From the NCBI GenBank assembly GCA_030632865.1, contig DAOVTY010000133.1, positions 1-8,387 of the forward strand: a stretch of DNA of 8,387 nt, in the 5' to 3' direction. The stretch comes from Bacteroidota bacterium. Its GTDB lineage: Bacteria; Bacteroidota; Bacteroidia; Bacteroidales; Prolixibacteraceae. A model generated the notes under the pieces. The model did no database searches. It was not told where the DNA came from and saw only the letters and a list, made by a program, of their open reading frames with translations. Below, piece after piece: positions 1 to 7,047 of the stretch (positions within the stretch are counted from its first letter, which is position 1; the number at the start of each line of letters is the position of its first letter). A program made the position numbers and the translations under genes.

Positions 1-1
1 A

Positions 2-1189
2 AATGCCTACTCTGCAATTATTGATGGACAGGTTACAACTTTATTAACGGGTATCGTACTTTATCTATTTGGTTCTGGACCAATTAAAGGATTCGCTACA
101 ACTTTAATTATTGGTATTCTAACTTCTCTGTTCTCAGCAATATTTTTAACTCGTATAATTTTCGAATGGAAATTGAAGAAAACTGATAAAATTACGTTTA
201 CTTCAAACGTAACTAAAGACTGGTTGAGAAGTACTTCGATTAATTTCTTGAATAAAAAGAAAATATTCTACATAATATCTGCGTCGTTTATTATTCTTTC
301 TATCGGTTCATTCTTCGTTCGCGGATTAAACTACGGAATCGACTTTAAAGGAGGTCGTACTTATGTAGTACGTTTCGATGCAGATGTAAAAGTTAACGAA
401 GTTCAGGATGCATTAACAGTTGTTTTTGGAGAAGCTCCTGAAGTAAAAACTTATGGCGATAATAATCAGGTTAAAATTACCACCGAATATAAAATTGATG
501 ATGTAAGCGAAAACATTGATAATGAAGTAGAAACATTGTTAATGAAAGGTTTGCAGGCAGGTAACTTTATTGGTAACGATGTTTCTTTGGAAGAGTTTAC
601 AGATGATTATCAGCAGAGTTCGCAAAAAGTTGGACCTACTATTTCTGATGATATCAAAAAAGATTCTGCCATTGCAATTGGTTTCTCGTTGATTATTATT
701 TTCCTATATATTTTAGTTCGTTTCCGTAACTGGCAGTATGGTTTAGGTGCGGTTGCTGCATTAACGCACGATTCATTAATTGTATTAGGAATCTTCTCGT
801 TATTATACGGATTCCTACCGTTCTCTTTGGAAATCGACCAGGCATTTATTGCGGCAATTCTAACTGTTGTGGGTTACTCAATTAACGATACTGTGGTTGT
901 ATTCGACCGTATTCGTGAATACTTGCATATCTTCCCAAAACGCGATAGAGATGAAAATGTAAATCGCGCATTGAATAGTACATTGCGTCGTACATTTAGT
1001 ACATCGCTTTCAACATTTGCAGTGTTGTTTGCAATCTTCTTATTTGGAGGAGCAACTATTCGCGGATTTACGTTTGCGTTAATGGTAGGTGTAATTGTAG
1101 GTACATATTCATCCCTATTTATTGCAACTCCAATTGCTTTTGATACTCAGAAACGAATTGCAAAAGTAGTTGCCAAACGTAAGAAGTAG
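2..1189 (+). CDS. secDF: Protein translocase subunit SecDF (SecD-SecF fusion), 3' part
   Basis: Accessory subunit of the Sec translocon in the inner membrane; it uses the proton gradient to help pull secreted proteins across. The frame is open from the left edge, so the gene starts outside the window; 395 codons are visible. Residues 1-56 are the end of the SecD half, with the conserved transmembrane stretch around VTTLLTGIVL and GPIKGFATTL. The SecF half follows without a stop: a transmembrane helix at about 86-106, the GIDFKGG motif at 112-118, a periplasmic region, then the last helices with THD at 255-257 and VGYSINDT at 290-297, the SecF signature. A TTG at 173 is internal and not a start, since SecD sequence continues upstream of it. 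Fused SecDF is usual in Bacteroidota. Loss of the first periplasmic domain is only due to the window edge. Confidence 0.96.
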   Translation, partial: NAYSAIIDGQVTTLLTGIVLYLFGSGPIKGFATTLIIGILTSLFSAIFLTRIIFEWKLKKTDKITFTSNVTKDWLRSTSINFLNKKKIFYIISASFIILSIGSFFVRGLNYGIDFKGGRTYVVRFDADVKVNEVQDALTVVFGEAPEVKTYGDNNQVKITTEYKIDDVSENIDNEVETLLMKGLQAGNFIGNDVSLEEFTDDYQQSSQKVGPTISDDIKKDSAIAIGFSLIIIFLYILVRFRNWQYGLGAVAALTHDSLIVLGIFSLLYGFLPFSLEIDQAFIAAILTVVGYSINDTVVVFDRIREYLHIFPKRDRDENVNRALNSTLRRTFSTSLSTFAVLFAIFLFGGATIRGFTFALMVGVIVGTYSSLFIATPIAFDTQKRIAKVVAKRKK

Positions 1190-1200
1190 TAGGAAATTGA

Positions 1201-1259
1201 AAGTCGGAAATTGGAAGTGAAATAATTTATAGCTTCCAACTTCTGACTTCGGTCTTTTT
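1201..1259 (+). terminator. Hairpin terminator after secDF
   Basis: Twelve bases after the secDF stop an 18-base arm (1201-1218) can pair with 1232-1249 around a 13-base loop. The stem has one A-C mismatch and two G-T wobbles, and a run of five T (1255-1259) follows. This fits intrinsic termination of secDF before the promoter of the next gene. The left arm is itself the second half of a near-perfect 13-base direct repeat (1192-1204 and 1206-1218, one difference), so it may be a dispersed repeat that serves as a terminator. Pairing was worked out by eye and no energy was computed. Confidence 0.65.
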
Positions 1260-1260
1260 G

Positions 1261-1268
1261 TATATTTG
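1261..1268 (+). promoter_or_regulatory. Bacteroidota-type -7 promoter element for tatA
   Basis: TATATTTG matches the TAnnTTTG element known for the primary sigma factor of Bacteroidota. It lies just after the secDF hairpin and 18 bases before the chosen ATG, which would leave a short A-rich leader of about ten bases. No good TTTG element is visible at the usual upstream distance, so the call rests on one box and its position between a terminator and a start codon. Confidence 0.45.
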
Positions 1269-1286
1269 TGTGTTAAAATAAAAACA

Positions 1287-1553
1287 ATGAGTTACATATT
1301 ATTTATAAGTGGTGGAGAAATTGTTTTAGTAATGATGTTGGCTTTGCTATTTTTTGGGGCAAAAGCCATTCCCGATATTGCAAAAACTCTGGGGAAAGGT
1401 ATGCGTGAATTTAAGAAGGCAACCAATGAAATTAAGCGCGAACTAAATGAGCAAACCTCTGATATTAAAAAAGATATCGAAGATGTTACTTCAACAGTAA
1501 AAAAAGAAACTAGCGAAATTAAAAAAGGAATTACCGAGCGTTTTGAAGACTAA
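1287..1553 (+). CDS. tatA: Twin-arginine translocase subunit, TatA/TatE family
   Basis: Pore-forming or assembly subunit of the Tat system, which exports folded proteins carrying a twin-arginine signal across the inner membrane. The 88-residue product has the TatA layout: a short N-terminus with Glu11, a single helix at about 11-23, the FG hinge at 23-24 followed by K-x-I-P, then an amphipathic helix (about 29-53, LGKGMREFKKA) and a charged, probably helical tail rich in K, E, D and S/T. The ATG at 1287 is chosen; an in-frame TTG at 1266 overlaps the -7 box and would add seven residues not expected in the family. TatA and TatB are hard to tell apart from sequence alone, but the short tail favours TatA. 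No tatC is in the window, which is common in Bacteroidota. The exchanger gene follows after 20 bases. Confidence 0.9.
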   Translation: MSYILFISGGEIVLVMMLALLFFGAKAIPDIAKTLGKGMREFKKATNEIKRELNEQTSDIKKDIEDVTSTVKKETSEIKKGITERFED

Positions 1554-1573
1554 ATGTTGTAAAATATAATTAA

Positions 1574-2605
1574 TTGACAACTATACTCTCCATATTAGCA
1601 TTGCTGATTTGTTTTTATTTGCTAGCACGAATAGTAAGTTTATTCTTTATCTCGTCTCTCGATAAAATTTCAAAAGATTTAAAATTATCAAGCGACGCTG
1701 CCGGCGCAACTTTAATGGCAGTTGGATCGAGTGCACCCGAACTTTTTGTTGCTCTTTTTGCAGTTTTAAAACCAGGTGATCATCAGGTTATTGGCATTGG
1801 AAGTATTGTTGGAAGCGCAATTTTCAATCTTCTGGTAATTGTAGGTGCTGTAGCTTTGGTGAAAAAAGCAACACTTATTAAACAACCCATAATTCGCGAT
1901 CTTATTTTCTATTCGTTATCAGTTGCACTACTTATTTTTTTTATTAGTGATGGTAAACTCACACTTATCGAAACTTCTATATTCCTTGGTGTTTATGCCA
2001 TATATGTAATTGCAGTTGTAAATTGGAAAAAATGGTTTCAGTATGAAGATAGAGTTGTTGAAATAGAAGAAGATTCGAATTGCGATAATAAAGGATCTCT
2101 TAATTATTTCGATAAAATACTCTGTTTACTTTTCCCAAAGGCAAAAAACTATTATCTGGTATTTTTATTTTCAATAATTTTTATTGCGGCTGTAAGTTGG
2201 GTATTAGTAGAGTTAGCTGTTCTTATTTCTGCAGAATTAGGAATACCGGAAGCAATAATTGCACTAACAGTTATAGCAATCGGAACTTCAGTGCCCGATC
2301 TTTTTTCATCAATTATTGTTGCTAGGCAAGGACGTGGAGAAATGGCGGTGAGCAATGCTGTTGGTTCTAATATTTTCGATATTTTGGTGGGACTCGGGTT
2401 GCCATTTTTAATAGTGCTGTTAATATCGGGAGGAACAATTAATGCAGGAGGAGATTTAATGAGTGCAACAATTATATTATCAATATCAGTTGTTATACTA
2501 GCTCTGCTTCTTCTATTCAGCAAATGGAAAATTGGAAAATTTACAGGATTTATCTTGATAGGAGCTTATATATTTTATATGATATATGAAATAGTTACAC
2601 TCTGA
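1574..2605 (+). CDS. Sodium/calcium exchanger family protein (NCKX-like antiporter)
   Basis: Inner-membrane Ca2+/cation antiporter, predicted to expel calcium using sodium and perhaps potassium. The 343 residues contain about ten hydrophobic segments and the two inverted alpha repeats of the family: alpha-1 at about 44-92 with GSSAPE (51-56) and GSIVGSAIFN (76-85), alpha-2 at about 229-280 with GTSVPD (237-242) and GSNIFD (264-269). Glu56 and Asp242 match the essential acidic ion ligands. Asp269 lies 27 residues after Asp242, as does the K+-site aspartate in animal NCKX2. An acidic cytoplasmic loop (about 157-172) separates the halves. The start is TTG: a TAA lies directly upstream in frame and the next Met is residue 48, inside alpha-1. 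It begins 20 bases after tatA and may share its promoter. Ion specificity is inferred. Confidence 0.92.
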   Translation: MTTILSILALLICFYLLARIVSLFFISSLDKISKDLKLSSDAAGATLMAVGSSAPELFVALFAVLKPGDHQVIGIGSIVGSAIFNLLVIVGAVALVKKATLIKQPIIRDLIFYSLSVALLIFFISDGKLTLIETSIFLGVYAIYVIAVVNWKKWFQYEDRVVEIEEDSNCDNKGSLNYFDKILCLLFPKAKNYYLVFLFSIIFIAAVSWVLVELAVLISAELGIPEAIIALTVIAIGTSVPDLFSSIIVARQGRGEMAVSNAVGSNIFDILVGLGLPFLIVLLISGGTINAGGDLMSATIILSISVVILALLLLFSKWKIGKFTGFILIGAYIFYMIYEIVTL

Positions 2606-2707
2606 GGATTTAGGAAATACCTTATTTTATTAAAATATTTCTATTGAATCAATTTTATTAGTTTGCAAAAAGTCTCATATCCATAATCTATAAGTCTAAT
2701 AATCTTT

Positions 2708-3358
2708 ATGATTAAAGCACAAAATATAAAAAAATCGTTTGGTAAGCTTGAAGTTTTGAAAGGGATAAACCTTGAAATTCCTACAGGTAAAATACACTCG
2801 ATTGTTGGTGCAAGTGGAGCCGGAAAAACAACTCTGCTGCAAATTCTGGGAACGCTGAGTAAACCCGACAGCGGCGAAATTTTTTTTAATAATAAAAATA
2901 TTTCGTCTTTTTCTGAAAATGAAATCGCAATTTTCCGTAATCGTGAAATTGGATTTGTTTTTCAATTCCACCATTTATTACCAGAATTTACTGCCCTCGA
3001 GAATGTTTGTATCCCAGCTTTTATTGCAAAAAGATCTAAAGCAGAAGCAGAAAAAAAAGCACTCGAGTTGTTAGATTATTTAGGATTAACTGATCGGATT
3101 GAACACAAACCTTCTGAGCTTTCGGGTGGCGAAAAACAACGTGTTGCAGTTGCTCGCGCATTAGTGAATAATCCATCGGTGGTGTTGGCCGACGAGCCTT
3201 CCGGTAATCTCGATTCTGCAAACCGCAATGAATTGCATGAACTACTTTTTAAACTGCGTGACGATTTTGGGCAAACATTTATAATTGTAACTCACGATGA
3301 TAATTTTGCCGAACGCTCAGATAAAATTATTCATATTAAGGACGGTATAATTGAGTAA
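2708..3358 (+). CDS. lolD: Lipoprotein-releasing ABC transporter ATP-binding protein LolD
   Basis: ATPase that powers LolCDE, which lifts outer-membrane-destined lipoproteins off the inner membrane and hands them to LolA. The 216-residue product has a full nucleotide-binding domain: Walker A GASGAGKT at 34-41, Q-loop Gln86, signature LSGGE at 138-142, Walker B ending in DE at 162-163 and the switch His196. The segment FQFHHLLPEFTALENV (85-100) is characteristic of LolD within the MacB/LolD/FtsE group, which supports the name over MacB or FtsE. No permease gene is adjacent; lolD apart from lolC/E is usual in Bacteroidota. The gene begins 102 bases after the exchanger, far enough to have its own promoter, and is followed after 44 bases by the DUF2400 gene. 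A general MacB-like export ATPase is the alternative. Confidence 0.9.
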   Translation: MIKAQNIKKSFGKLEVLKGINLEIPTGKIHSIVGASGAGKTTLLQILGTLSKPDSGEIFFNNKNISSFSENEIAIFRNREIGFVFQFHHLLPEFTALENVCIPAFIAKRSKAEAEKKALELLDYLGLTDRIEHKPSELSGGEKQRVAVARALVNNPSVVLADEPSGNLDSANRNELHELLFKLRDDFGQTFIIVTHDDNFAERSDKIIHIKDGIIE

Positions 3359-3402
3359 ATCCTTCAACCCTACTTATTGTTACAACTTTTAAAAAATAAA
3401 TC

Positions 3403-4167
3403 ATGGATTTAATTGAGCTAAAAGAATTTTTAGATGAAAAAGTTGAACAGTTCAATCAACCTGCTTTTGTAGAAACCGACCCAATTCAGGTTCCCCGAAA
3501 ATTTACGATAAAAGAGGATATTGAAATATCTGGCTTTCTTACTGCAACTATTGCGTGGGGTAATAGAACAGCAATAATAAAAAATGCCGAAAGGTTAAAC
3601 TCTTTAATGGGAAATCAACCTTCCAATTTTATTTTGAATGCTTCCAACTCTGAGATTAAGCAATTGAACAAATTTGTACATCGTACTTTTAATGGTAACG
3701 ATTGTATCTATTTTATTCAATCACTAAAAAATATTTATAAAAATCACGATGGTTTGCAGTCGGTTTTTGAAACTGGGTTTCAGCGCGAAAATTCAGTAAA
3801 ATCAGCACTCGAAAATTTATTCGAAATATTTTTTGAAATACCTGGAGAACGAACCCGAAAACATATCTCCAAAGTACAAAAAGGTTCATCGGGGAAAAGA
3901 TTAAACATGTTTCTGAGATGGATGGTTAGAAACGATAAAAATGGCGTTGATTTTGGAATTTGGGATGGGATTCCTGCTTCTGAATTAATGCTTCCATTGG
4001 ATGTACACACCGGAAATGTTGGGAGAAAACTTGGTATTCTCCAACGTAAATCAAACGATTGGAAAGCCGTTGAGGAGATTACAAACACGCTTCGAAAATT
4101 CGATCCGGCCGACCCGATTAAATACGATTTTGCTCTTTTTGGGTTAGGTGCTTTTGAGAAATTTTAA
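3403..4167 (+). CDS. TIGR02757 (DUF2400) family protein, function unknown
   Basis: Recognised as the TIGR02757/DUF2400 family by its length (254 residues) and conserved C-terminal half: GKRLNMFLRWMVRND (164-178), VDFGIWDGI (182-190), LPLDVHTGNVGRKLGIL (197-213) and DPADPIKYDFALFGLGA (234-250). The family has no assigned function that I know of. The segment with Asp200 looks like the V-D-T-H-x-x-R-V-x-x-R-L-G segment of HhH-GPD DNA glycosylases, whose Asp is catalytic, and Lys165 lies 35 residues before it; this is discussed as a finding. No signal peptide or membrane segment is seen, so it is probably cytoplasmic. The ATG follows an A-rich leader, typical of Bacteroidota. It sits between lolD (44-base gap) and trmN6 (36-base gap), so the three are probably co-transcribed. 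Confidence 0.88.
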   Translation: MDLIELKEFLDEKVEQFNQPAFVETDPIQVPRKFTIKEDIEISGFLTATIAWGNRTAIIKNAERLNSLMGNQPSNFILNASNSEIKQLNKFVHRTFNGNDCIYFIQSLKNIYKNHDGLQSVFETGFQRENSVKSALENLFEIFFEIPGERTRKHISKVQKGSSGKRLNMFLRWMVRNDKNGVDFGIWDGIPASELMLPLDVHTGNVGRKLGILQRKSNDWKAVEEITNTLRKFDPADPIKYDFALFGLGAFEKF

Positions 4168-4203
4168 CTACACGTCTCTACACTTATATTAGAGATACTA
4201 ATT

Positions 4204-4917
4204 ATGGCTAACAACTACTTTCAATTTAAGCAGTTTAAAATTATTCAGGAAAAATCGGCAATGAAAGTTGGCACCGACGGAGCTCTTCTTGGTGCATGGG
4301 CAAATATTTTTGGGATTAAAAACGTTTTAGATGTTGGGGCTGGAACAGGTCTGATTTCTCTTATGATTGCACAACGATCTTCAGCCAAAATATTAGGTAT
4401 TGAGATTGAAAAAAATGCAGCCGTGGAAGCCAATGAAAATGTTCAAAGATCTCCTTGGAAAAACCGGGTTGCAATAGAAAATAGATCTTTTCAAGAATTT
4501 GAAATGTCATCAAAAGGCAAATTTGATCTTATTATTTCTAACCCTCCATTTTTTACGGATAGCTATAAAAATAAAAATACGAATCTTGCCATTGCTCGAC
4601 ATAATGATCTTCTGCCCTTTTCTGTTTTAATTAAAGGATCGATAAAATTATTAAGTAAAAATGGTAAGTTGGCAATTATTATACCTGTTATTCAAGCCAA
4701 AATATTTATTGAATTGGCAAAAAGGGAAGGATTAAATTTGTGCAGATTAACGACAGTTAAACCCAATGCAAAAAAAGATTCTAATCGGTTTCTCATGGAA
4801 TTCATACAAAATGAAACATTATTGAAAAAGGATTATCTAATAATTTACAACGAAACCGGCACTGATTATACAGACTCGTACAAACAGTTAACTCGCGATT
4901 TCTACCTAAAATTTTAG
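4204..4917 (+). CDS. trmN6: tRNA1(Val) (adenine(37)-N6)-methyltransferase TrmN6
   Basis: SAM-dependent enzyme that methylates N6 of adenosine 37, next to the anticodon of tRNA1(Val) (YfiC/TrmM in E. coli). The 237 residues show the family's N-terminal block FKQFKIIQEKSAMKVGTDG (8-26), followed by LLGAW (28-32); the SAM-binding motif I VLDVGAGTGL (41-50); acidic motif II IEIE (66-69); and the N6-adenine catalytic motif NPPF at 113-116. Length matches the family. The ATG at 4204 gives an N-terminus that fits family members directly. It is the last plus-strand gene before the convergent junction and probably belongs with lolD and the DUF2400 gene. A different N6-adenine tRNA or rRNA target is possible but less likely given the MKVGTDG block. 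Confidence 0.92.
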   Translation: MANNYFQFKQFKIIQEKSAMKVGTDGALLGAWANIFGIKNVLDVGAGTGLISLMIAQRSSAKILGIEIEKNAAVEANENVQRSPWKNRVAIENRSFQEFEMSSKGKFDLIISNPPFFTDSYKNKNTNLAIARHNDLLPFSVLIKGSIKLLSKNGKLAIIIPVIQAKIFIELAKREGLNLCRLTTVKPNAKKDSNRFLMEFIQNETLLKKDYLIIYNETGTDYTDSYKQLTRDFYLKF

Positions 4918-4966
4918 ATGAAAATTTGACTTCCAAATTCAAATAAAACCACAAAATTTAATTTTA

Positions 4967-5007
4967 CTTTGTGTTCTCTGTATAGATATTGGTGCCCTCT
5001 GTGGTTA
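4967..5007. repeat. CTCTGTG-type dispersed intergenic repeat, copy 1
   Basis: Between the convergent trmN6 and SDR genes lie CTTTGTG (4967-4973), CTCTGTA (4976-4982), GGTG (4991-4994) and CTCTGTGG (4997-5004). The GTG-like ends fall 9 to 12 bases apart, about one helical turn. On the other strand it reads as ACCACAGAGGGCACC followed by CAGAGAACAC. Similar CACAGAG/CACGGAG strings recur between genes in many bacterial genomes, as I recall. A related copy lies at 7938-7965. It has no coding sense that I can see. Confidence 0.5.
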
Positions 5008-5013
5008 TTTCTA

Positions 5014-5037
5014 AAAATCTAATTCGTAATAGAATTA
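5014..5037 (-). terminator. Weak AT-rich terminator after the minus-strand SDR gene
   Basis: Read on the minus strand just after the SDR stop, TAATTC (5037-5032) can pair with GAATTA (5025-5020) around a six-base loop, and a run of five T follows at 5018-5014. The stem is only six pairs and mostly A-T, so it is a weak candidate. Its place at the end of the minus-strand cluster and the T run support it. Confidence 0.35.
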
Positions 5038-5043
5038 ACTTCA

Positions 5044-5814
5044 TTATAATCGCTGAATTGTAAGTCCACCATCTACTAAAACAACTTGCCCTGTCGAGTA
5101 TGGAAGCATTCCTGTTGCCATCGCTGCTGCAACTTTCCCAATATCTTCGGGTAATCCCCAACGTTTTTGAATACTTAATCCTTTCTCAAAAAGGTTATCG
5201 TATTTATCGGTTACTCCCGATGTCATGTCAGTTTTAATAATACCGGGTTGAATTTCGTAAACAGGAATATTGAATTCTCCTAAACGAGCTGCCCAAAGTT
5301 TTGTTGCCATGGCAATTCCTGCTTTAGAAATACAGTATTCTCCGCGGTTAACCGAAGCCACAGTTGCCGAAATTGAGGATACATTTATAATACAACACGA
5401 AAAATCTGGCAACTCATTTTTTACATCAACCATGTGATTTGCAAAAAGTTGAGTTAAAAAATATGGACCTTTTAAGTTTACATTTAAAACATTTTCAAAA
5501 CTCTTTTCGCCAGCTTCTAAAATATCTTTCCGCTCTTTGGGCGCAATTCCTGCATTATTCACAAGAACGTTTAGTTTCCCAAATTCAGAAATTACAGTTT
5601 CATAAATTTGTTGTCGATTATCCTTATTCGAAATATCTCCTTGAACATAAATTACTTCAACTCCAAAATCTTTCAATTCATCTAAAATGGGCTGAACAGA
5701 GTTTTGATTACGAACCCCGTTAATTGCCAAATTGAAACCAGCTTTTGCTAGTTCTTTTGCAATTCCAAATCCTATTCCGCGCGAACCTCCAGTTATTAAA
5801 GCTGTCTTTTCCAT
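5044..5814 (-). CDS. Short-chain dehydrogenase/reductase, FabG-like, probably sugar-related
   Basis: Classical SDR oxidoreductase of 256 residues. The Rossmann motif TGGSRGIG is at 8-15, NNAG at 86-89, and the catalytic set is Asn113, Ser147, Tyr160 and Lys164 (YCISK). Arg12 in the glycine motif and Arg35 after the second strand, with no acidic residue there, suggest NADP(H) over NAD(H). The C-terminus has the usual TGQVVLVDGG (241-250). It resembles proteins named 3-ketoacyl-ACP reductase in databases, but no fatty-acid gene is nearby. Its partners are a Gfo/Idh/MocA enzyme, a sugar isomerase and GH88, so reduction or oxidation of a sugar or sugar acid is more likely. It is probably last in the minus-strand operon, 86 bases after the oxidoreductase stop, with a possible terminator behind it. 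The substrate is unknown. Confidence 0.9.
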   Translation of the reverse strand: MEKTALITGGSRGIGFGIAKELAKAGFNLAINGVRNQNSVQPILDELKDFGVEVIYVQGDISNKDNRQQIYETVISEFGKLNVLVNNAGIAPKERKDILEAGEKSFENVLNVNLKGPYFLTQLFANHMVDVKNELPDFSCCIINVSSISATVASVNRGEYCISKAGIAMATKLWAARLGEFNIPVYEIQPGIIKTDMTSGVTDKYDNLFEKGLSIQKRWGLPEDIGKVAAAMATGMLPYSTGQVVLVDGGLTIQRL

Positions 5815-5900
5815 TTTGTTCTTTTATAAATTTTCAATTGTTCCTCATGAAGCCGAACGAAACAGCTGGCTAGGGAAATTTTGCTGAAACTGAAAACTTG

Positions 5901-7046
5901 TTATTTAATTTCCGGTATTTTAACCCACGTTTTTTTCTTCCAGCTCTCAAGTCCTTTTTCTGCTAACTGAACTCCTTTTGCACCTTCCAACAAATTCCAT
6001 TTAAAAGGCTCATCTTTTACAACGTGTCTCAAAAATAGTTCCCATTCTGCTTTAAAAGCATTATCATAATTCTCCTGCTCTGGCACTTTGCTCCAACCTT
6101 CGTTAAAATTAATGGGACTTTTAATATCAGGATTCCAAACCGGTTTTGGCGTATTACCATAATGTTGAGTCCAACAATCTCGCAGTCCGGCAACGGCAGA
6201 ACCTTTTGTTCCGTCAACATGCAACGTTAGCAAATCGTCGCGGCGCACACGTGTTGTCCACGATGAATTAAACTGTGCTATTACTCCGTTTTCCAATTCA
6301 AAAGTTGTGTATGCAGCATCTTCTGCGGTACATTCGTAAGGATTGTTTTGTTCATCAACTCTCTCGGGAATATGTGTTGCCCCCATACAAAATAGACCTT
6401 TTACTTCGCCAAATAAATTATCGAGAACATAACGCCAATGACTAAGCATATCGATAATTATTCCTCCGTCATCCTCTTTACGGTAGTTCCAGCTTGGTCG
6501 CTGTGCCGCAATAGTGTGCCCCTCGAAAACCCAATAACCAAACTCGCCACGTACCGAAATTATTTTTCCGAAAAAATCATTTTCAATTAATCTTTTTAGT
6601 TTTAAAAGACCAGGTAACCAAAGTTTATCTTGAACAACACCATGTTTTACTCCTGCTTTTTCGCAAGCTTCATAAAGCTCTAAAGCTGTTGCAGTATTTG
6701 TTGCAACTGGTTTTTCGCAATAAACATGTTTTCCTGCTTTTGCTGCCTGTTTTACTGCATCGGCACGCCGGCCAGTAGTTTGTGCATCAAAATATATCTG
6801 ATAATTGGGATCATTCATTACCGAATCTAAATCGGTTGTCCACTTTTCAACACCCGACATTTTAGCCAGTTTTTTAAGCTTAATTTCGTTTCGACCAACT
6901 AAAATAGGATCGGGCATAATAAATTCTGATGGACTAATTTGTACCCCACCTTGTTTAATTATCGCAACTATAGACCGCATTAAATGCTGGTTGGTTCCCA
7001 TGCGTCCGGTAACGCCATTCATTATTATTCCTACTGTGTGAATCAT
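5901..7046 (-). CDS. Gfo/Idh/MocA family oxidoreductase
   Basis: NAD(P)-dependent sugar or polyol dehydrogenase of 381 residues, near the usual length. The N-terminal Rossmann fold begins with VGIIMNGVTGRMG (5-17); its G-x-T-G-R-M-G resembles the dihydrodipicolinate reductase motif more than the common GxGxxG form. The family hallmark CEKPV (110-114) is present. The C-terminal half holds RPSWNYRKEDDGG (183-195) and IIIDMLSHWRYVLDN (196-210), where Asp199 and His203 match the family's substrate-binding and catalytic positions, and then the usual open beta-sheet (VRGEFGYW, TFELENGV, LHVDGTKGS). No signal peptide, so it is cytoplasmic and not one of the Tat-exported members. It follows the TIM-barrel gene by 45 bases, which points to co-transcription and linked substrates. 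The exact sugar cannot be read from the sequence. Confidence 0.93.
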   Translation of the reverse strand: MIHTVGIIMNGVTGRMGTNQHLMRSIVAIIKQGGVQISPSEFIMPDPILVGRNEIKLKKLAKMSGVEKWTTDLDSVMNDPNYQIYFDAQTTGRRADAVKQAAKAGKHVYCEKPVATNTATALELYEACEKAGVKHGVVQDKLWLPGLLKLKRLIENDFFGKIISVRGEFGYWVFEGHTIAAQRPSWNYRKEDDGGIIIDMLSHWRYVLDNLFGEVKGLFCMGATHIPERVDEQNNPYECTAEDAAYTTFELENGVIAQFNSSWTTRVRRDDLLTLHVDGTKGSAVAGLRDCWTQHYGNTPKPVWNPDIKSPINFNEGWSKVPEQENYDNAFKAEWELFLRHVVKDEPFKWNLLEGAKGVQLAEKGLESWKKKTWVKIPEIK

Positions 7047-7047
7047 A

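Noticed and set aside
1266..1286. TTG at 1266 as a start for the TatA gene, adding seven residues
   Set aside because: It overlaps the -7 promoter box, and the ATG at 1287 gives the expected short N-terminus.
2152..2523. Antisense open frame inside the exchanger gene
   Set aside because: It runs opposite a clear transmembrane transporter with family motifs, and its own product looks like no protein I know. The other frames opposite or inside lolD, DUF2400, SDR and oxidoreductase genes were dropped for the same reason.
2624..2636. ATTTTATTAAAAT palindrome after the exchanger gene
   Set aside because: Pure A/T palindromes this short are expected by chance in such AT-rich DNA, and no terminator stem can be built from it.
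2658..2665. TTAGTTTG as a -7 promoter element for lolD
   Set aside because: It breaks the TAnnTTTG pattern at the second base and has no upstream TTTG at the right distance. lolD may well have its own promoter, but this match is too weak to list.
4174..4196. Small hairpin TCTCTA...TAGAGA between the DUF2400 gene and trmN6
   Set aside because: Only six pairs with no T run after it, so termination is unlikely; it may be chance in a 36-base gap.
4964..5161. Minus-strand open frame covering the SDR end and the convergent gap
   Set aside because: It overlaps the SDR C-terminus in another frame and runs through the repeat; no start signal or recognisable motif.
5815..5900. Promoter or regulatory site between the oxidoreductase and SDR genes
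   Set aside because: I looked for TAnnTTTG on the minus strand and for hairpins in the 86 bases and saw nothing convincing.
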